The notes below the pieces were generated by a model, which did no database searches, was not told the DNA's origin, and was given only the letters and a program-made list of their open reading frames with translations. From NCBI RefSeq assembly GCF_001922345.1, contig NZ_CP018812.1, forward strand, positions 2,108,001-2,172,000: a DNA stretch of 64,000 bases. Reading direction: 5' to 3'. The stretch comes from Paraburkholderia sp. SOS3 (GTDB taxonomy: Bacteria > Pseudomonadota > Gammaproteobacteria > Burkholderiales > Burkholderiaceae). Shown piece by piece: positions 44,588 through 53,374 of this stretch (position 1 is its first letter; every line of letters starts with the position of its first letter). Position numbers and translations under genes: made by a program.

Positions 44588-45523
44588 TTGCGTCAGGATC
44601 AACTCGACGGCATCGTCACGTTCATCATCGTCGCGGAAGAGCAAGGCTTCTCCGCAGCCGCCGTACGTCTGGGCGTCTCGCCGTCGGCGGTCAGCCAGAC
44701 GATCCGCAATCTCGAGGCGCGCATCGGGCTCGCCCTGTTCAACCGCAATACGCGCGGCGTGAGCCTCACCGAAGCCGGCGCGACCTACTTCGACCGTGTG
44801 CTGCCGGCCGTGCGCGAATTGACCTCGGCGTCCGAGGAACTCGGCGCGGCACTCGACAGACCGGCCGGCGTGCTGCGCATCAGCGTGGCGCGCGCCGGCT
44901 ATCTGACGACGCTGCAGCCAATCATGCGCCGCTTTCTCGACCGTTTTCCGGACATCCGGCTCGATATCTCGATCGAGCCGGGCCTCATCGATATTGTCGG
45001 GCAGCGCTACGACGCGGGCATCCGCTTCGGCGACATGGTCGAACGCGACATGGTCGCCGTCAACGTCGGGCCGCCGGTGTTCGCGCATATCGTCGCCTCG
45101 CCCGACTATCTCGCCATGCATGGCGTGCCGCGCCACCCGCGCGATCTGCTGTCGCATGCATGCGTGTGTTTCCGGCGCACGACGAGCGGACAGATCGAGC
45201 GCTGGCTGCTGTCCAAAGGCGGCGAAACGCTCGAACTCGCCGTGAATGGCCGGCTCATCGTCAACGACTCGGCCGCTGCCGTGCAGGCGGCGCTCGACGG
45301 CATCGGCATCGTTTATATGATCAATGGCTTTATCGATCCGCTGCTCGAGTCCGGCCGCCTCGTGCGTGTGCTGACCGACTGGAGCCCGCCCTTGCCCGGC
45401 TTCGCGCTCTACTACACCGACCGCCGCCGCGTGCCGCCGAAGCTGCGCGCGCTGATCGACTTCCTGAAGGAAGAGCAGTCGGCCGGCATGCCCGCGCCGC
45501 GCATCGAGGCGATCTTCCGGTAA
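44588..45523 (+). CDS. LysR family transcriptional regulator, TTG start
   Basis: The 311-residue LysR protein best starts at the TTG at 44588, which has a GGAGGA ribosome site eight bases upstream. The ATG-like extension to 44519 has no site and adds 23 residues foreign to the family. The HTH reads LDGIVTFIIVAEEQGFSAAA, VSPSAVSQTIRNLEARIGLA, FNRNTRGVSLTEAGATYFDR. The effector domain carries IVGQRYDAGIRFGDMVERDM. It is convergent with the PaoABC operon (108 bp between stops), so its target is not obvious. Confidence 0.9.
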   Translation: MRQDQLDGIVTFIIVAEEQGFSAAAVRLGVSPSAVSQTIRNLEARIGLALFNRNTRGVSLTEAGATYFDRVLPAVRELTSASEELGAALDRPAGVLRISVARAGYLTTLQPIMRRFLDRFPDIRLDISIEPGLIDIVGQRYDAGIRFGDMVERDMVAVNVGPPVFAHIVASPDYLAMHGVPRHPRDLLSHACVCFRRTTSGQIERWLLSKGGETLELAVNGRLIVNDSAAAVQAALDGIGIVYMINGFIDPLLESGRLVRVLTDWSPPLPGFALYYTDRRRVPPKLRALIDFLKEEQSAGMPAPRIEAIFR

Positions 45524-45631
45524 GACACCTCGCGCGCGAGACGCCACGAAAACGCGCAGAAAAACGCGCCGGGAACGGCGGCCGCAGCCGCCCTTCGCGC
45601 GTCCCGGCACCTTGCTGCACGTCGCCGCACA

Positions 45632-47863
45632 TCACGCATTGAACGGCGATGACTGATTCATCAACTTGTCCATCGTGATCGGCAATTCGCGCACGCGTTT
45701 GCCGGTCGCGTGATACGTTGCGTTCGCAACGGCCGCCGCGAGCCCCGTGATACCGATTTCGCCGATTCCCCGCGCGCCGAACTCGTTCAATTCATAGTCC
45801 GGATAGTCGAGCAGAATCACGTCGATCTGCGGCTGATCCGCATGCACCGGCACCACATATTCGGCGTAATTGTTGTTCGACGGCAGGCCCGTGCGCGCGT
45901 CGTATTCCGTGCCTTCGAACAGCGCCATGCCGACGCCCATCACGATCGCGCCTTCCACCTGGTTGCGCGCCGTCAGCGGATTCACCACGCGGCCCACGTC
46001 GATTGCGCTGACCACACGCGCAACGCGCAGATGCGAGATGCCCGGGTCCCAGCGCACTTCGACGTAATGCACGCCGAACGAGCGGAACGAATACTTGCCC
46101 GACGGTGCGCCGCCCGTTTGCGCCGCGCCTTCGGCGCTCGCGAGGCGCTGCGATTTCAGCACCGTCGCAAAGTCGACGGACCGGTCGCCGTTCGCGAGCC
46201 TGCCGTTCTCGAACTTCAGCGCCTCGGGCTTCGCGCCGTCGAAAAACGCGCCGTTCTGCGTCGCGAACGTCTTCAACTGCGCGATCGCGCCGCGCGTGGC
46301 CTCGGCAATGGCCGGCATCACGCTCGCGGTCGCCCACGAGCCGCCCGACACCGGCGCAGACGGAAACGACGAATCGCCGAGCTTCACGTCGATGCGCTCG
46401 ACCGGCACGCCGGTCAGGCTGCTGACCGTCTGTGCGGCGATCGTGTAGGTGCCGGTGCCGATATCCTGCACCGCGCAGATCACACAGGCGGTACCGTCGC
46501 TGCGCAGTTCGACGCGCGCCTGCGCGGGCGTGCGGTACGCGTCCCAGTTGCACGCGGCCATGCCGTAACCGACGATCTCATGACCGTCGCGCATCGAGCC
46601 GACGCCCGGCGTGCGCTTCTGCCAGCCGAAGCGGTCGCCGGCCTGCACGATCGCCTCGCGCAGATGATTGCTCGACCACGGCAGGTTCACGCTTTCGTCC
46701 TGCGCCGAAATATTGAGCAGACGGAATTCGCGCGGATCCTGGTTCGCCTGCAGCGCGAGTTCGTCGATCGCCGATTCGAGCGCGAAGAGGCCCGGTGCGG
46801 CGCCCGGTGCACGCATCGATGTCGGCGACCCCTGGTTTACGCGCGTGACCGCATGGCTCACGAGCACGTTCGGGCACGAGTAAAGACTCTTCGATACGCC
46901 GCCGCAGTTTTCGACGTACTGGTCCGTCAACGACGTCGTATTGACCGATTCGTGCCGCAGCGACAGCAGCTTGCCGTTCGCATCGGCCGCCAGCCGCAGA
47001 TGTTGCTGCGTCTCGGGCCGGTGGCCGGTGGTCGTGAACATCTGGGCGCGCGGCACGACGAGCTTGACGGGCCGGCTGACCGCGCGCGAAGCAGCGCTTG
47101 CCGCAACCGAATGCGGCCACATCCACAGCTTGCTGCCGAAGCCCGAGCCGATAAACGGCGCTTCGACCGTCACCTGATCGGGCGACAGCCCGAACACGCG
47201 CGCGATCGTATTACGGTGCACGGTCACGCCTTGCGATGCTTCGAACAGATGCAGTTCGTCGCCTTCCCAGTGCGCGACCGTGGCGTGCATTTCCATCGGG
47301 TTATGCGTTTCGACCGGCGTGCGGTAAACGGCATCGACGCGGTGCGGCGCGCTATCGAATGCCGACGCCGCGTCGCCGCGCGCATGTCCGCGCCCGCCGT
47401 CGCGCGTGCCGCCCGCTGCGACGCCCTGTGCGAGGCTCGTCACCGGTTTGTTCGTCGCATAGGTCACGTTGACCTTGTACGCGGCCTCGCGCGCATGCTC
47501 GAACGTGTCGGCCACGACGAGCGCGACGAACTGGCCCGCGTAGTTGACGGTCGCGTCTTCGAACGGCAAACGGCGCTCGTCGGTGACCGACGCCGTCAGA
47601 ACGTCGTTGAACGAACTGAATGTGCGCGGCGCGCGATACAGGCGTGGAAACTGCTCGTGGCTGAAAATTTCGATCACGCCGGGTGTGCGGCGCGCGTCGG
47701 CCGTATCGATGCGCAACACGCGGCCGCTCGAAATCGTGCTGAATACGCCGTACGCGTAGACCATGCCGGGCAGGTTCTGGTCCGCCGCGTAGTGCGCGGC
47801 GCCCGTCACCTTGAGGCGCCCGTCCACCCGGCGCATCGAGTCGCCGATGATGTCGTTGTTCAT
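45632..47863 (-). CDS. paoC: Aldehyde oxidoreductase molybdenum-binding subunit PaoC
   Basis: The 743-residue protein is the large subunit of a xanthine-oxidase-family enzyme. The N-terminal a/b hammerhead region reads RRVDGRLKVTGAAHYAAD, and molybdopterin-binding stretches include EAPFIGSGFGSKLWMWPHSV and SMRAPGAAPGLFALE. The invariant catalytic glutamate is E702 in ARGIGEIGITGLAAAVANA. With PaoA and PaoB it oxidises aromatic and other aldehydes in the periplasm. It is the last gene of a three-gene operon. A paoD-like cofactor-insertion chaperone, usually next to paoC in E. coli, is missing from this locus. Confidence 0.93.
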   Translation of the reverse strand: MNNDIIGDSMRRVDGRLKVTGAAHYAADQNLPGMVYAYGVFSTISSGRVLRIDTADARRTPGVIEIFSHEQFPRLYRAPRTFSSFNDVLTASVTDERRLPFEDATVNYAGQFVALVVADTFEHAREAAYKVNVTYATNKPVTSLAQGVAAGGTRDGGRGHARGDAASAFDSAPHRVDAVYRTPVETHNPMEMHATVAHWEGDELHLFEASQGVTVHRNTIARVFGLSPDQVTVEAPFIGSGFGSKLWMWPHSVAASAASRAVSRPVKLVVPRAQMFTTTGHRPETQQHLRLAADANGKLLSLRHESVNTTSLTDQYVENCGGVSKSLYSCPNVLVSHAVTRVNQGSPTSMRAPGAAPGLFALESAIDELALQANQDPREFRLLNISAQDESVNLPWSSNHLREAIVQAGDRFGWQKRTPGVGSMRDGHEIVGYGMAACNWDAYRTPAQARVELRSDGTACVICAVQDIGTGTYTIAAQTVSSLTGVPVERIDVKLGDSSFPSAPVSGGSWATASVMPAIAEATRGAIAQLKTFATQNGAFFDGAKPEALKFENGRLANGDRSVDFATVLKSQRLASAEGAAQTGGAPSGKYSFRSFGVHYVEVRWDPGISHLRVARVVSAIDVGRVVNPLTARNQVEGAIVMGVGMALFEGTEYDARTGLPSNNNYAEYVVPVHADQPQIDVILLDYPDYELNEFGARGIGEIGITGLAAAVANATYHATGKRVRELPITMDKLMNQSSPFNA

Positions 47864-47896
47864 GTATTCCCCATAATCACGTAGACGAGCCGCGCT

Positions 47897-48883
47897 TTAT
47901 GCGACGACGCTGCTCAGATTGCGGACGATGGCCTGCTGGCCGAGCGCGATCTTGAAGCCGTTCTGCCCATACGAGCGCGCGCCTTGCATGGCGACGGCAG
48001 CCGCATGCTGGAATGTCGCCTGCGTCGCGGGCTGGCCTTGCAATGCGGCTTCGGCATTCTTCGCCCGCCACGGCCTCGTGCCGACGCCGCCCAGCGCAAC
48101 GCGCGCATCGCGAATCGTCTGGCCGTCGAGCACGACGATCACCGCGCTCGATGCGAGCGCGAACTGATACGACGCGCGGTCGCGCAGCTTCAGGTAGGCA
48201 GAACGGCTGTGCGGCAGCGGTGCATCGAGCGTGACGTGCGTGATCATTTCGCCGTCGTTCAAGGCGTGCTCCTTCCACGGCGTATCGCCGGGCAGCAGAT
48301 GAAAGTCGAGGAAGTCGATATCGCGCGCGCCGTTCGGCCCTTGCACGTGCACCGTCGCGCCGATCGCGGCCATCGCCACGCACATGTCCGACGGATGCGC
48401 GGCGATGCACTTCTCGCTGCCGCCGAGCACCGCGTGCACGTTGCGGTTCTGGCCGTCGATCGCCGCGCAGCCCGAGCCCGGCTCGCGCTTGTTGCAGGCC
48501 GAGACGCCGTCGCGGAAGTAGCCGCAGCGCACGCGCTGCATGACGTTGCCGGCGGTCGTCGCCTTGTTGCGCAGTTGCGTGCTCGCGCCGGACAGCAGCG
48601 CCTGCGACAGCACCGGATAGCGCGTGCGAATCGCCTCATGGCGCGCAAGGTCGGTGTTGCTGACCATGGCGCCGACGCGCACGCGGCCGTCGTCGAGCAC
48701 GTCGACTTGCGTGAGCGCGAGCTTGTGGATATCGACGACGCGTGCCGGGCGCATCACATCGAGCTTCATCAGATCGAGCAGCGTAGTGCCGCCGGCCAGG
48801 AACACCGTGCCGGACCCTTGCGCGTGCGCGGCGATCGCTGCGTCGACGCTCGACGCGCGGTTGTAGTCGAATGAGCGCATCAT
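47897..48883 (-). CDS. paoB: Aldehyde oxidoreductase FAD-binding subunit PaoB
   Basis: The 328-residue subunit has the FAD motifs FLAGGTTLLDLM (29-40), TTAGNVMQR and a CO-dehydrogenase-flavoprotein C-terminal domain (RDARVALGGVGTRPWRAKNA). Cysteines C120, C130, C139 and C159 occur in RVRCGYFRDGVSACNKREPG and nearby. They match the extra loop of E. coli PaoB that binds a [4Fe-4S] cluster not found in most family members. Its ATG at 48883 overlaps the PaoA stop (ATGA). Confidence 0.92.
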   Translation of the reverse strand: MMRSFDYNRASSVDAAIAAHAQGSGTVFLAGGTTLLDLMKLDVMRPARVVDIHKLALTQVDVLDDGRVRVGAMVSNTDLARHEAIRTRYPVLSQALLSGASTQLRNKATTAGNVMQRVRCGYFRDGVSACNKREPGSGCAAIDGQNRNVHAVLGGSEKCIAAHPSDMCVAMAAIGATVHVQGPNGARDIDFLDFHLLPGDTPWKEHALNDGEMITHVTLDAPLPHSRSAYLKLRDRASYQFALASSAVIVVLDGQTIRDARVALGGVGTRPWRAKNAEAALQGQPATQATFQHAAAVAMQGARSYGQNGFKIALGQQAIVRNLSSVVA

Positions 48884-49593
48884 GCCCTCCGCAGCTTGCC
48901 GCGCGCGTCCTGAATCGCGGCGACGATATTCTTGTAGGCGCCGCAGCGGCAGATATTGCCGCTCATCGCTTCGCGCAGCGAGTGGTCGTCGGCGGGAATG
49001 CGCGCGTCGTGCAGAACGGCGACCGCGCTCATCAGCTGGCCCGAGGTGCAGTAGCCGCACTGATAAGCGTCGTGCTCCCAGAACGCCTGCTGCACCGGAT
49101 GCAGCTTGCCGTTTTTCGCGAGGCCCTCGACGGTCGTGATCTGGTCGCCATCGTGCATGAGCGCAAGCGACAGGCACGAATTGACCGATACGCCGTTCAC
49201 GTGCACCGTGCATGCGCCGCATTGGCCGTGGTCGCAGCCCTTCTTCGTGCCGGTCAATTGCAGGCGGTCGCGCAGCACGTCGAGCAACACCGCGTTCGGT
49301 TCGACATCGAGCTTGTGCGCGACACCGTTCACGCTGAACTGCACGGTGTACGGGCCGCTCCCGCCCGCCGCGGCCGGCGCCTTCGCGGCCTCGGGCGCTT
49401 CGTCGGCGAGCGCCGCGGCCGACATCATCGTCGTGCCCGCGGCAGCGATGCCCGATGCGCCGACCGATTTGAGAAAACCGCGGCGCGTGACGCCGGATCG
49501 GGCGCACTCGCCCGCGCAGCTCGCCGCATCGTCGGCGGGCGTGCCGCCGGGCGTGCTGCACGGAGGGTCGGTGAAATCCTTAAACGCTGTCAT
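48880..49593 (-). CDS. paoA: Aldehyde oxidoreductase iron-sulfur subunit PaoA with Tat signal
   Basis: The 237-residue protein has a long N-terminal region with a Tat motif TRRGFLKS (36-43) and a hydrophobic stretch to about 63, so the complex is probably exported folded. Two [2Fe-2S] sites are visible: a plant-ferredoxin type (C120, C125, C128, C140) and a second with C179, C182, C215, C217 (CGYCTSGQ and ICRCGAY). It passes electrons from the molybdenum site to the flavin subunit or an external acceptor. It is the first gene of the operon, divergent from a GST gene (182-bp gap). Confidence 0.93.
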   Translation of the reverse strand: MTAFKDFTDPPCSTPGGTPADDAASCAGECARSGVTRRGFLKSVGASGIAAAGTTMMSAAALADEAPEAAKAPAAAGGSGPYTVQFSVNGVAHKLDVEPNAVLLDVLRDRLQLTGTKKGCDHGQCGACTVHVNGVSVNSCLSLALMHDGDQITTVEGLAKNGKLHPVQQAFWEHDAYQCGYCTSGQLMSAVAVLHDARIPADDHSLREAMSGNICRCGAYKNIVAAIQDARGKLRRA

Positions 49594-49775
49594 TTTGCAT
49601 GCCCCGGTTGCTGGTGGATCAGAGATTCAGGTTCGGTAAGGACTCGACAAGCGAATCGATAGCGTATCGAATCGCATCATGAACCGGGACATTGCCATGG
49701 CATATTGGACGTGACCATCGGTTCGCGCTTCATACTGCTTGAACGAAAACTGAATAATCCTCACGGAGAAGACCG

Positions 49776-50483
49776 ATGATCACGCTGTATTCGTATCCCG
49801 AGCTATACGGCCTCGAAGACAACAATCCGTATGGTCTGAAGGTGTTTGCGTTCCTGCGGCTGTGCGGCCTGTCGTTCGAACATCGGCACGTGCTCGATAC
49901 GAAGGCGGCGCCGCGCGGGCAATTGCCGTATTTAGTCGATGACGAACAAACAATCGGCGATAGCGACGCGATTCTGTCTTATCTGAAACGCCAATACGCG
50001 CTGACGATCGATGCAGCGCTGACCGATGCGCAGCGCGACCTCGACCTCATGCTACGTCGGACGCTCGACGATCTTTACTGGGTGATGTCGTATTCGCGCT
50101 GGCGCGACGATCGCTTCTGGCCCACGTTTCGCGCGGCGCTGCTGGCGCAGCACGCGGACCTCGCGGCCGACTCGCTCGAAGCGGCGCGCGAGTACAACTT
50201 CAACCGCTATCACTATCAGGGCATCGGACGCTACGAGCCCGAGCAGGTCTATGCGCGCGGCATCGCCGACCTGCAGGTGATCGCGAACCTGATCCACGAC
50301 GAGGGCTGTCTGTTCGGCGACGAGCCGGTCAGTATCGATGCGGCCGTCTATGGATTCGTCGCGAATATCTATTTCTACGACATCGATACGCCGCTCAAGC
50401 AGTTCGTCGTGTCGCAGCCGCAGCTCGTGCGCTATTGCGTGGCAATGCGGCAGGCGGTGGCACGAGGCGGTGCGCTGCGCTGA
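49776..50483 (+). CDS. Glutathione S-transferase family protein
   Basis: The 235-residue protein has a thioredoxin-like N-terminal domain (MITLYSYPELYGLEDNNPYG, GQLPYLVDDEQTIGDSDAIL with the conserved cis-Pro and the SDAI glutathione contact). A helical C-terminal domain with VSIDAAVYGFVANIYF follows. The pattern is closest to the failed-axon-connections/metaxin-like GST group. It is convergent with the EIIA gene, 3 bp apart. Substrate is unknown. Confidence 0.88.
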   Translation: MITLYSYPELYGLEDNNPYGLKVFAFLRLCGLSFEHRHVLDTKAAPRGQLPYLVDDEQTIGDSDAILSYLKRQYALTIDAALTDAQRDLDLMLRRTLDDLYWVMSYSRWRDDRFWPTFRAALLAQHADLAADSLEAAREYNFNRYHYQGIGRYEPEQVYARGIADLQVIANLIHDEGCLFGDEPVSIDAAVYGFVANIYFYDIDTPLKQFVVSQPQLVRYCVAMRQAVARGGALR

Positions 50484-50486
50484 AAC

Positions 50487-51557
50487 TCAGAGCAGCGGCC
50501 GGCCGCCGCGCGCGGCATGTTCCAACGTCTCGCGGCCGTCGAAGAGCCGGCACACGGCGGCGGCATCCTCGCACTCGTGCAGCCGCTCGCGGAAATGATG
50601 GTCGCAGAAGCATTGCGCGACCTCGGCCAGCAGATGCAGATGCGCACTGTCGGCCCACTGCGGAACGAGCAGCGCCACGATATCGCCGACCGGTTGCGCA
50701 TCGGGTGCATCGAACGCGATCGGTTCGGCCAGACGCGCATAGATCGCGACGGGCTGGGCGAGGTTCTCGATATGCCCGTGCGGCACCGCGACGCCGCGCC
50801 CGAGTCCGGTCGACCCGAGCGCCTCGCGCGCCGTCAGACCGGCCGTGACGACCTCGGCCGGCACATGGCACAGCGTTTCGAACGACCGGCTCAACTGCGC
50901 GAACAGTTGCTCTCGGTCCGCGACGGGCAAGCCGAGCAGTACATGGCTCGCGGGCAGCAGTTGCGCGAGGCTCGGCTGGGTGGGCATGATGTTTTCGACG
51001 GCCGCGTCGGCGGCTTCTTCGGCGATTTTCCGGGCCGCGCTGTCGGCTGCATGGTCGGCCGCACGGCCGGCTGCGCTGCGCGCGATCTGCTCGCCTGCAC
51101 GATGTGTGCCGTTTCCGCGATGCGAGCGCGCGCCGGCGTGGCGCAGGTTCGCGGGTCGCGGCACATCGCCTTGCGCGTTCGCGTGAATCAGGCTGCGCCA
51201 CGCATCGCTTGGCGTGTCGGGAATCTCGACGACCTGTCCGACTTCGGCGTCCGGCGTCAGTTGCGAAAGCCGCCGGATTGCGTCGCCGACATCGGCTTTC
51301 GGCAGATACAACGACAGCCGCACGCGCCCGCTGTCCCGCAGAGGCGCGACGCGCAACGTCCATTGCTGGTTGCCGCAATCGCGAATCAGTGCTTCCCGAA
51401 ACGGCGTCGTATGCTGCGCGTCGACCGTCACGTGCAGCATGACGTTGCGCCCCGGCTCGCGATGCGTTCGCGCGCCGTGTTCCGCGCCGTCTTCGGCACT
51501 GTGCGCCGCTCTGGTTCGCCTCAGCAGCGCTCGCAAACCCGCCAATGGGTGCGCCAT
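50487..51557 (-). CDS. PTS EIIA (PtsN-like) domain protein with extra N-terminal domain
   Basis: The 356-residue protein starts at 51557 with a GAGGG ribosome site. The C-terminal 165 residues are a type-2 EIIA domain: LTAREALGSTGLGRGVAVPH with phosphorylatable H260, then GDIVALLVPQWADSAHLHLL. Residues 40-115 (LHVTVDAQHTTPFREALIRD, VRLSLYLPKADVGDAIRRLS) look like a baabab domain reminiscent of the ACT-like tail of MgtC proteins. An Ala/Arg/His-rich linker lies between. EIIA-Ntr proteins are normally about 150 residues, so this is a regulatory fusion. The ATP, potassium or carbon signal it senses is unknown. Confidence 0.85.
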   Translation of the reverse strand: MAHPLAGLRALLRRTRAAHSAEDGAEHGARTHREPGRNVMLHVTVDAQHTTPFREALIRDCGNQQWTLRVAPLRDSGRVRLSLYLPKADVGDAIRRLSQLTPDAEVGQVVEIPDTPSDAWRSLIHANAQGDVPRPANLRHAGARSHRGNGTHRAGEQIARSAAGRAADHAADSAARKIAEEAADAAVENIMPTQPSLAQLLPASHVLLGLPVADREQLFAQLSRSFETLCHVPAEVVTAGLTAREALGSTGLGRGVAVPHGHIENLAQPVAIYARLAEPIAFDAPDAQPVGDIVALLVPQWADSAHLHLLAEVAQCFCDHHFRERLHECEDAAAVCRLFDGRETLEHAARGGRPLL

Positions 51558-51674
51558 GTCGCCCTCACGATTTATTGCGTATTGAAAGCATATCCGACAG
51601 CGCGCAAAAGCCGCGTAAAAGCCGCTTTCGTCGATATAAAAACGACCTCGCGGCGTACCCTGCTCGGGCAACTT

Positions 51675-51700
51675 CCGCGGGTAACTCCCGCGGGTAACTC
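51675..51700. repeat. Two-copy 13-bp perfect tandem repeat
   Basis: CCGCGGGTAACTC is perfectly duplicated at 51675-51687 and 51688-51700, ending 12 bp before the Usp stop codon. A second 11-bp imperfect duplication (GCGCAAAAGCC / GCGTAAAAGCC) lies at 51601-51622 in the same 155-bp gap. Confidence 0.75.
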
Positions 51701-51712
51701 CATCGAATCGCG

Positions 51713-52129
51713 CTAGTGCAGCATCGTGACCGGAGCCTTCGTGAGCCGCCAGAGTCTTGCGATGATCCACCAGCGCGTCAGAAAACCGAGTTGACTTGCG
51801 TCGACGATGACCGCGTCGGACTGCTGCAATGCCGCATGCGCGGCGATTGTTTCGGCGACGGGGCCGCAGGCGCGGCTCCAGCGGTAAGGCACGCCGGCGT
51901 CGTCGAGAATCGCCCGCGTACTCATCATCGGGCTGAACAGCGCGCGCCTTTCGAAAAGCTGCAGCGCGCCGTGCGAATGGAAAGCCGCGGCGCGGCCCCA
52001 TTCGAGCGGCTCGACCACTTCGACGATTTCGACTTCGGACACGCAGCGCTCCGCGTGCAGAAATGCGGCATGGCGCGCCGCTTGCAGCGCGCCTTCGTGA
52101 TGGATCACGGGAATCAGCAGCCGTAGCAT
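51713..52129 (-). CDS. Universal stress protein (UspA family)
   Basis: The 138-residue single-domain Usp starts MLRLLIPVIHHEGALQAARH. It has an internal strand VEIVEVVEPLEWGRAAAF and ends SDAVIVDASQLGFLTRWWII then TKAPVTMLH. The ATP-binding G-2x-G-9x-G(S/T) motif of UspFG-type proteins is not evident, so it may not bind nucleotide. Several such Usp genes are common beside low-oxygen and stress operons in this family. It precedes the EIIA gene on the same strand by 155 bp. Confidence 0.88.
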   Translation of the reverse strand: MLRLLIPVIHHEGALQAARHAAFLHAERCVSEVEIVEVVEPLEWGRAAAFHSHGALQLFERRALFSPMMSTRAILDDAGVPYRWSRACGPVAETIAAHAALQQSDAVIVDASQLGFLTRWWIIARLWRLTKAPVTMLH

Positions 52130-52235
52130 CGGAACGTTCGTTCAACGGTGAGAAGCACGACTGTATTGAAGCAAGCGGCGCATCAATGCACGGCAAAATA
52201 TCGGCCGCGCGGCATAAAAAAGTTGTCTACGCGCC

Positions 52236-52265
52236 CTTATGTGCTCTTACGTGCCCTTACGTGCC
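52236..52265. repeat. Three-copy 10-bp tandem repeat spanning an SDR stop codon
   Basis: CTTATGTGCT, CTTACGTGCC and CTTACGTGCC follow one another at 52236-52265. The minus-strand SDR stop (TAA, 52257-52259) lies inside the third unit, so duplication has occurred at the end of the coding sequence. Confidence 0.75.
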
Positions 52266-53108
52266 CGCCGGAAAATCCGCCGCGAGACTCGTGTCGCGCC
52301 ATTTTTCGATATCGTCGAGCAAGGCGCGCAGCCGTTTCGTGCCGCCATCGAGCGCGGCCGCTCCGAGCATCAGATTGCGCGGCGGATCGCTGACTTCGGT
52401 GATGTTCAGCATCGTCTGCGCAGCGCGGATCGGGTCGCCCTGCTGCGTGCCGCTGCTTTGCGCGGTGTTCTGCATGCGCTTGCCCGCGGTGTCCGCATAA
52501 TCGGCGATGCGGTTCGGCGTCTGCTTCAGCGACCGCCCTGCCCAGTCGGTGCGGAACGGACCCGGCTCGACGCAGATCACCTTGATGCCAAGCGGCTCGA
52601 CTTCGATCGCAAGCGAATCGGACCAGCCCTCGACCGCGTGCTTGCTGGCGGCGTAGTAGCCCGAGCCCGCGTAGCCGGCCAGCCCCGCCAGCGACGTAAT
52701 GTTCAGCACATGGCCCCTGCGGCGTGCGCGCATGGACGGCAAGACCGCACGCGTCATGGCAAAGAGACCGAATACATTGACGTCGAACTGCGCGCGGATC
52801 TCGGCTTCGACGCCTTCTTCGATCGCCGTCTGATAGCCGTAGCCCGCATTGTTGACGAGTACGTCAATCGAGCCGAAGCGTTTCAAGGTTGCTTCGACGG
52901 TCGAAGCAATCTGCTTCTGATCGGTCACGTCGAGATCGAGCGTGAGCAGCCGGTCGCTCGCACCGTCGGCGAGATCGGCCAGCGAAGCCTTGTTGCGCGC
53001 CGTCGCGACGCAGCGCCAGCCGCGCGCGAGTACCGCGCGCGCCAGCTCGCGGCCCAAGCCTGTCGAACAGCCGGTGATGAACCAGACGGGCGTCGTGGAT
53101 GAACTCAT
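52257..53108 (-). CDS. Short-chain dehydrogenase/reductase
   Basis: The 283-residue SDR has FITGCSTGLGRELA (10-23), VNNAGYGYQTAI with NNAG at 86-89, S139 in LNITSLAG and the catalytic Y152-x3-K156 in YYAASKHAVEGW. The C-terminal half (LGIKVICVEPGPFRTDWAGR, SLKQTPNRIADYADT) is characteristic of a large group of bacterial SDRs annotated only as oxidoreductases. A GGAGGAG ribosome site precedes the ATG. The 266-bp gap upstream separates it from the DUF3141 operon, so it is likely transcribed on its own. Substrate is unknown. Confidence 0.9.
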   Translation of the reverse strand: MSSSTTPVWFITGCSTGLGRELARAVLARGWRCVATARNKASLADLADGASDRLLTLDLDVTDQKQIASTVEATLKRFGSIDVLVNNAGYGYQTAIEEGVEAEIRAQFDVNVFGLFAMTRAVLPSMRARRRGHVLNITSLAGLAGYAGSGYYAASKHAVEGWSDSLAIEVEPLGIKVICVEPGPFRTDWAGRSLKQTPNRIADYADTAGKRMQNTAQSSGTQQGDPIRAAQTMLNITEVSDPPRNLMLGAAALDGGTKRLRALLDDIEKWRDTSLAADFPAGT

Positions 53109-53374
53109 GGTGGTCTCCTCCGGGGAATAAACGGTCAGTTCGTACGATAAGCATGCGATATTACATAAGAGACCGCGAAGACCTCAAATCGTAAGCTTAT
53201 GCGCAACGTATAGCGAAAGACGTTTGCGGACACGCGTGACGCGTATCGTATTCGAACGACTGATATTCCACGAATCGACGCGGCTCCGCTTGCGGCGAGG
53301 GCGTCGCGACGATGGCGATCGGCATCACACCGGGTGCGGCCGTCGTCGCGTCGGGCGTAGCGCACGCCAGGGCG

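Noticed and set aside
45710..47884. Plus-strand open frame of 724 codons
   Set aside because: Entirely antisense to paoC, whose motifs and catalytic glutamate are clear; no ribosome site or known motif.
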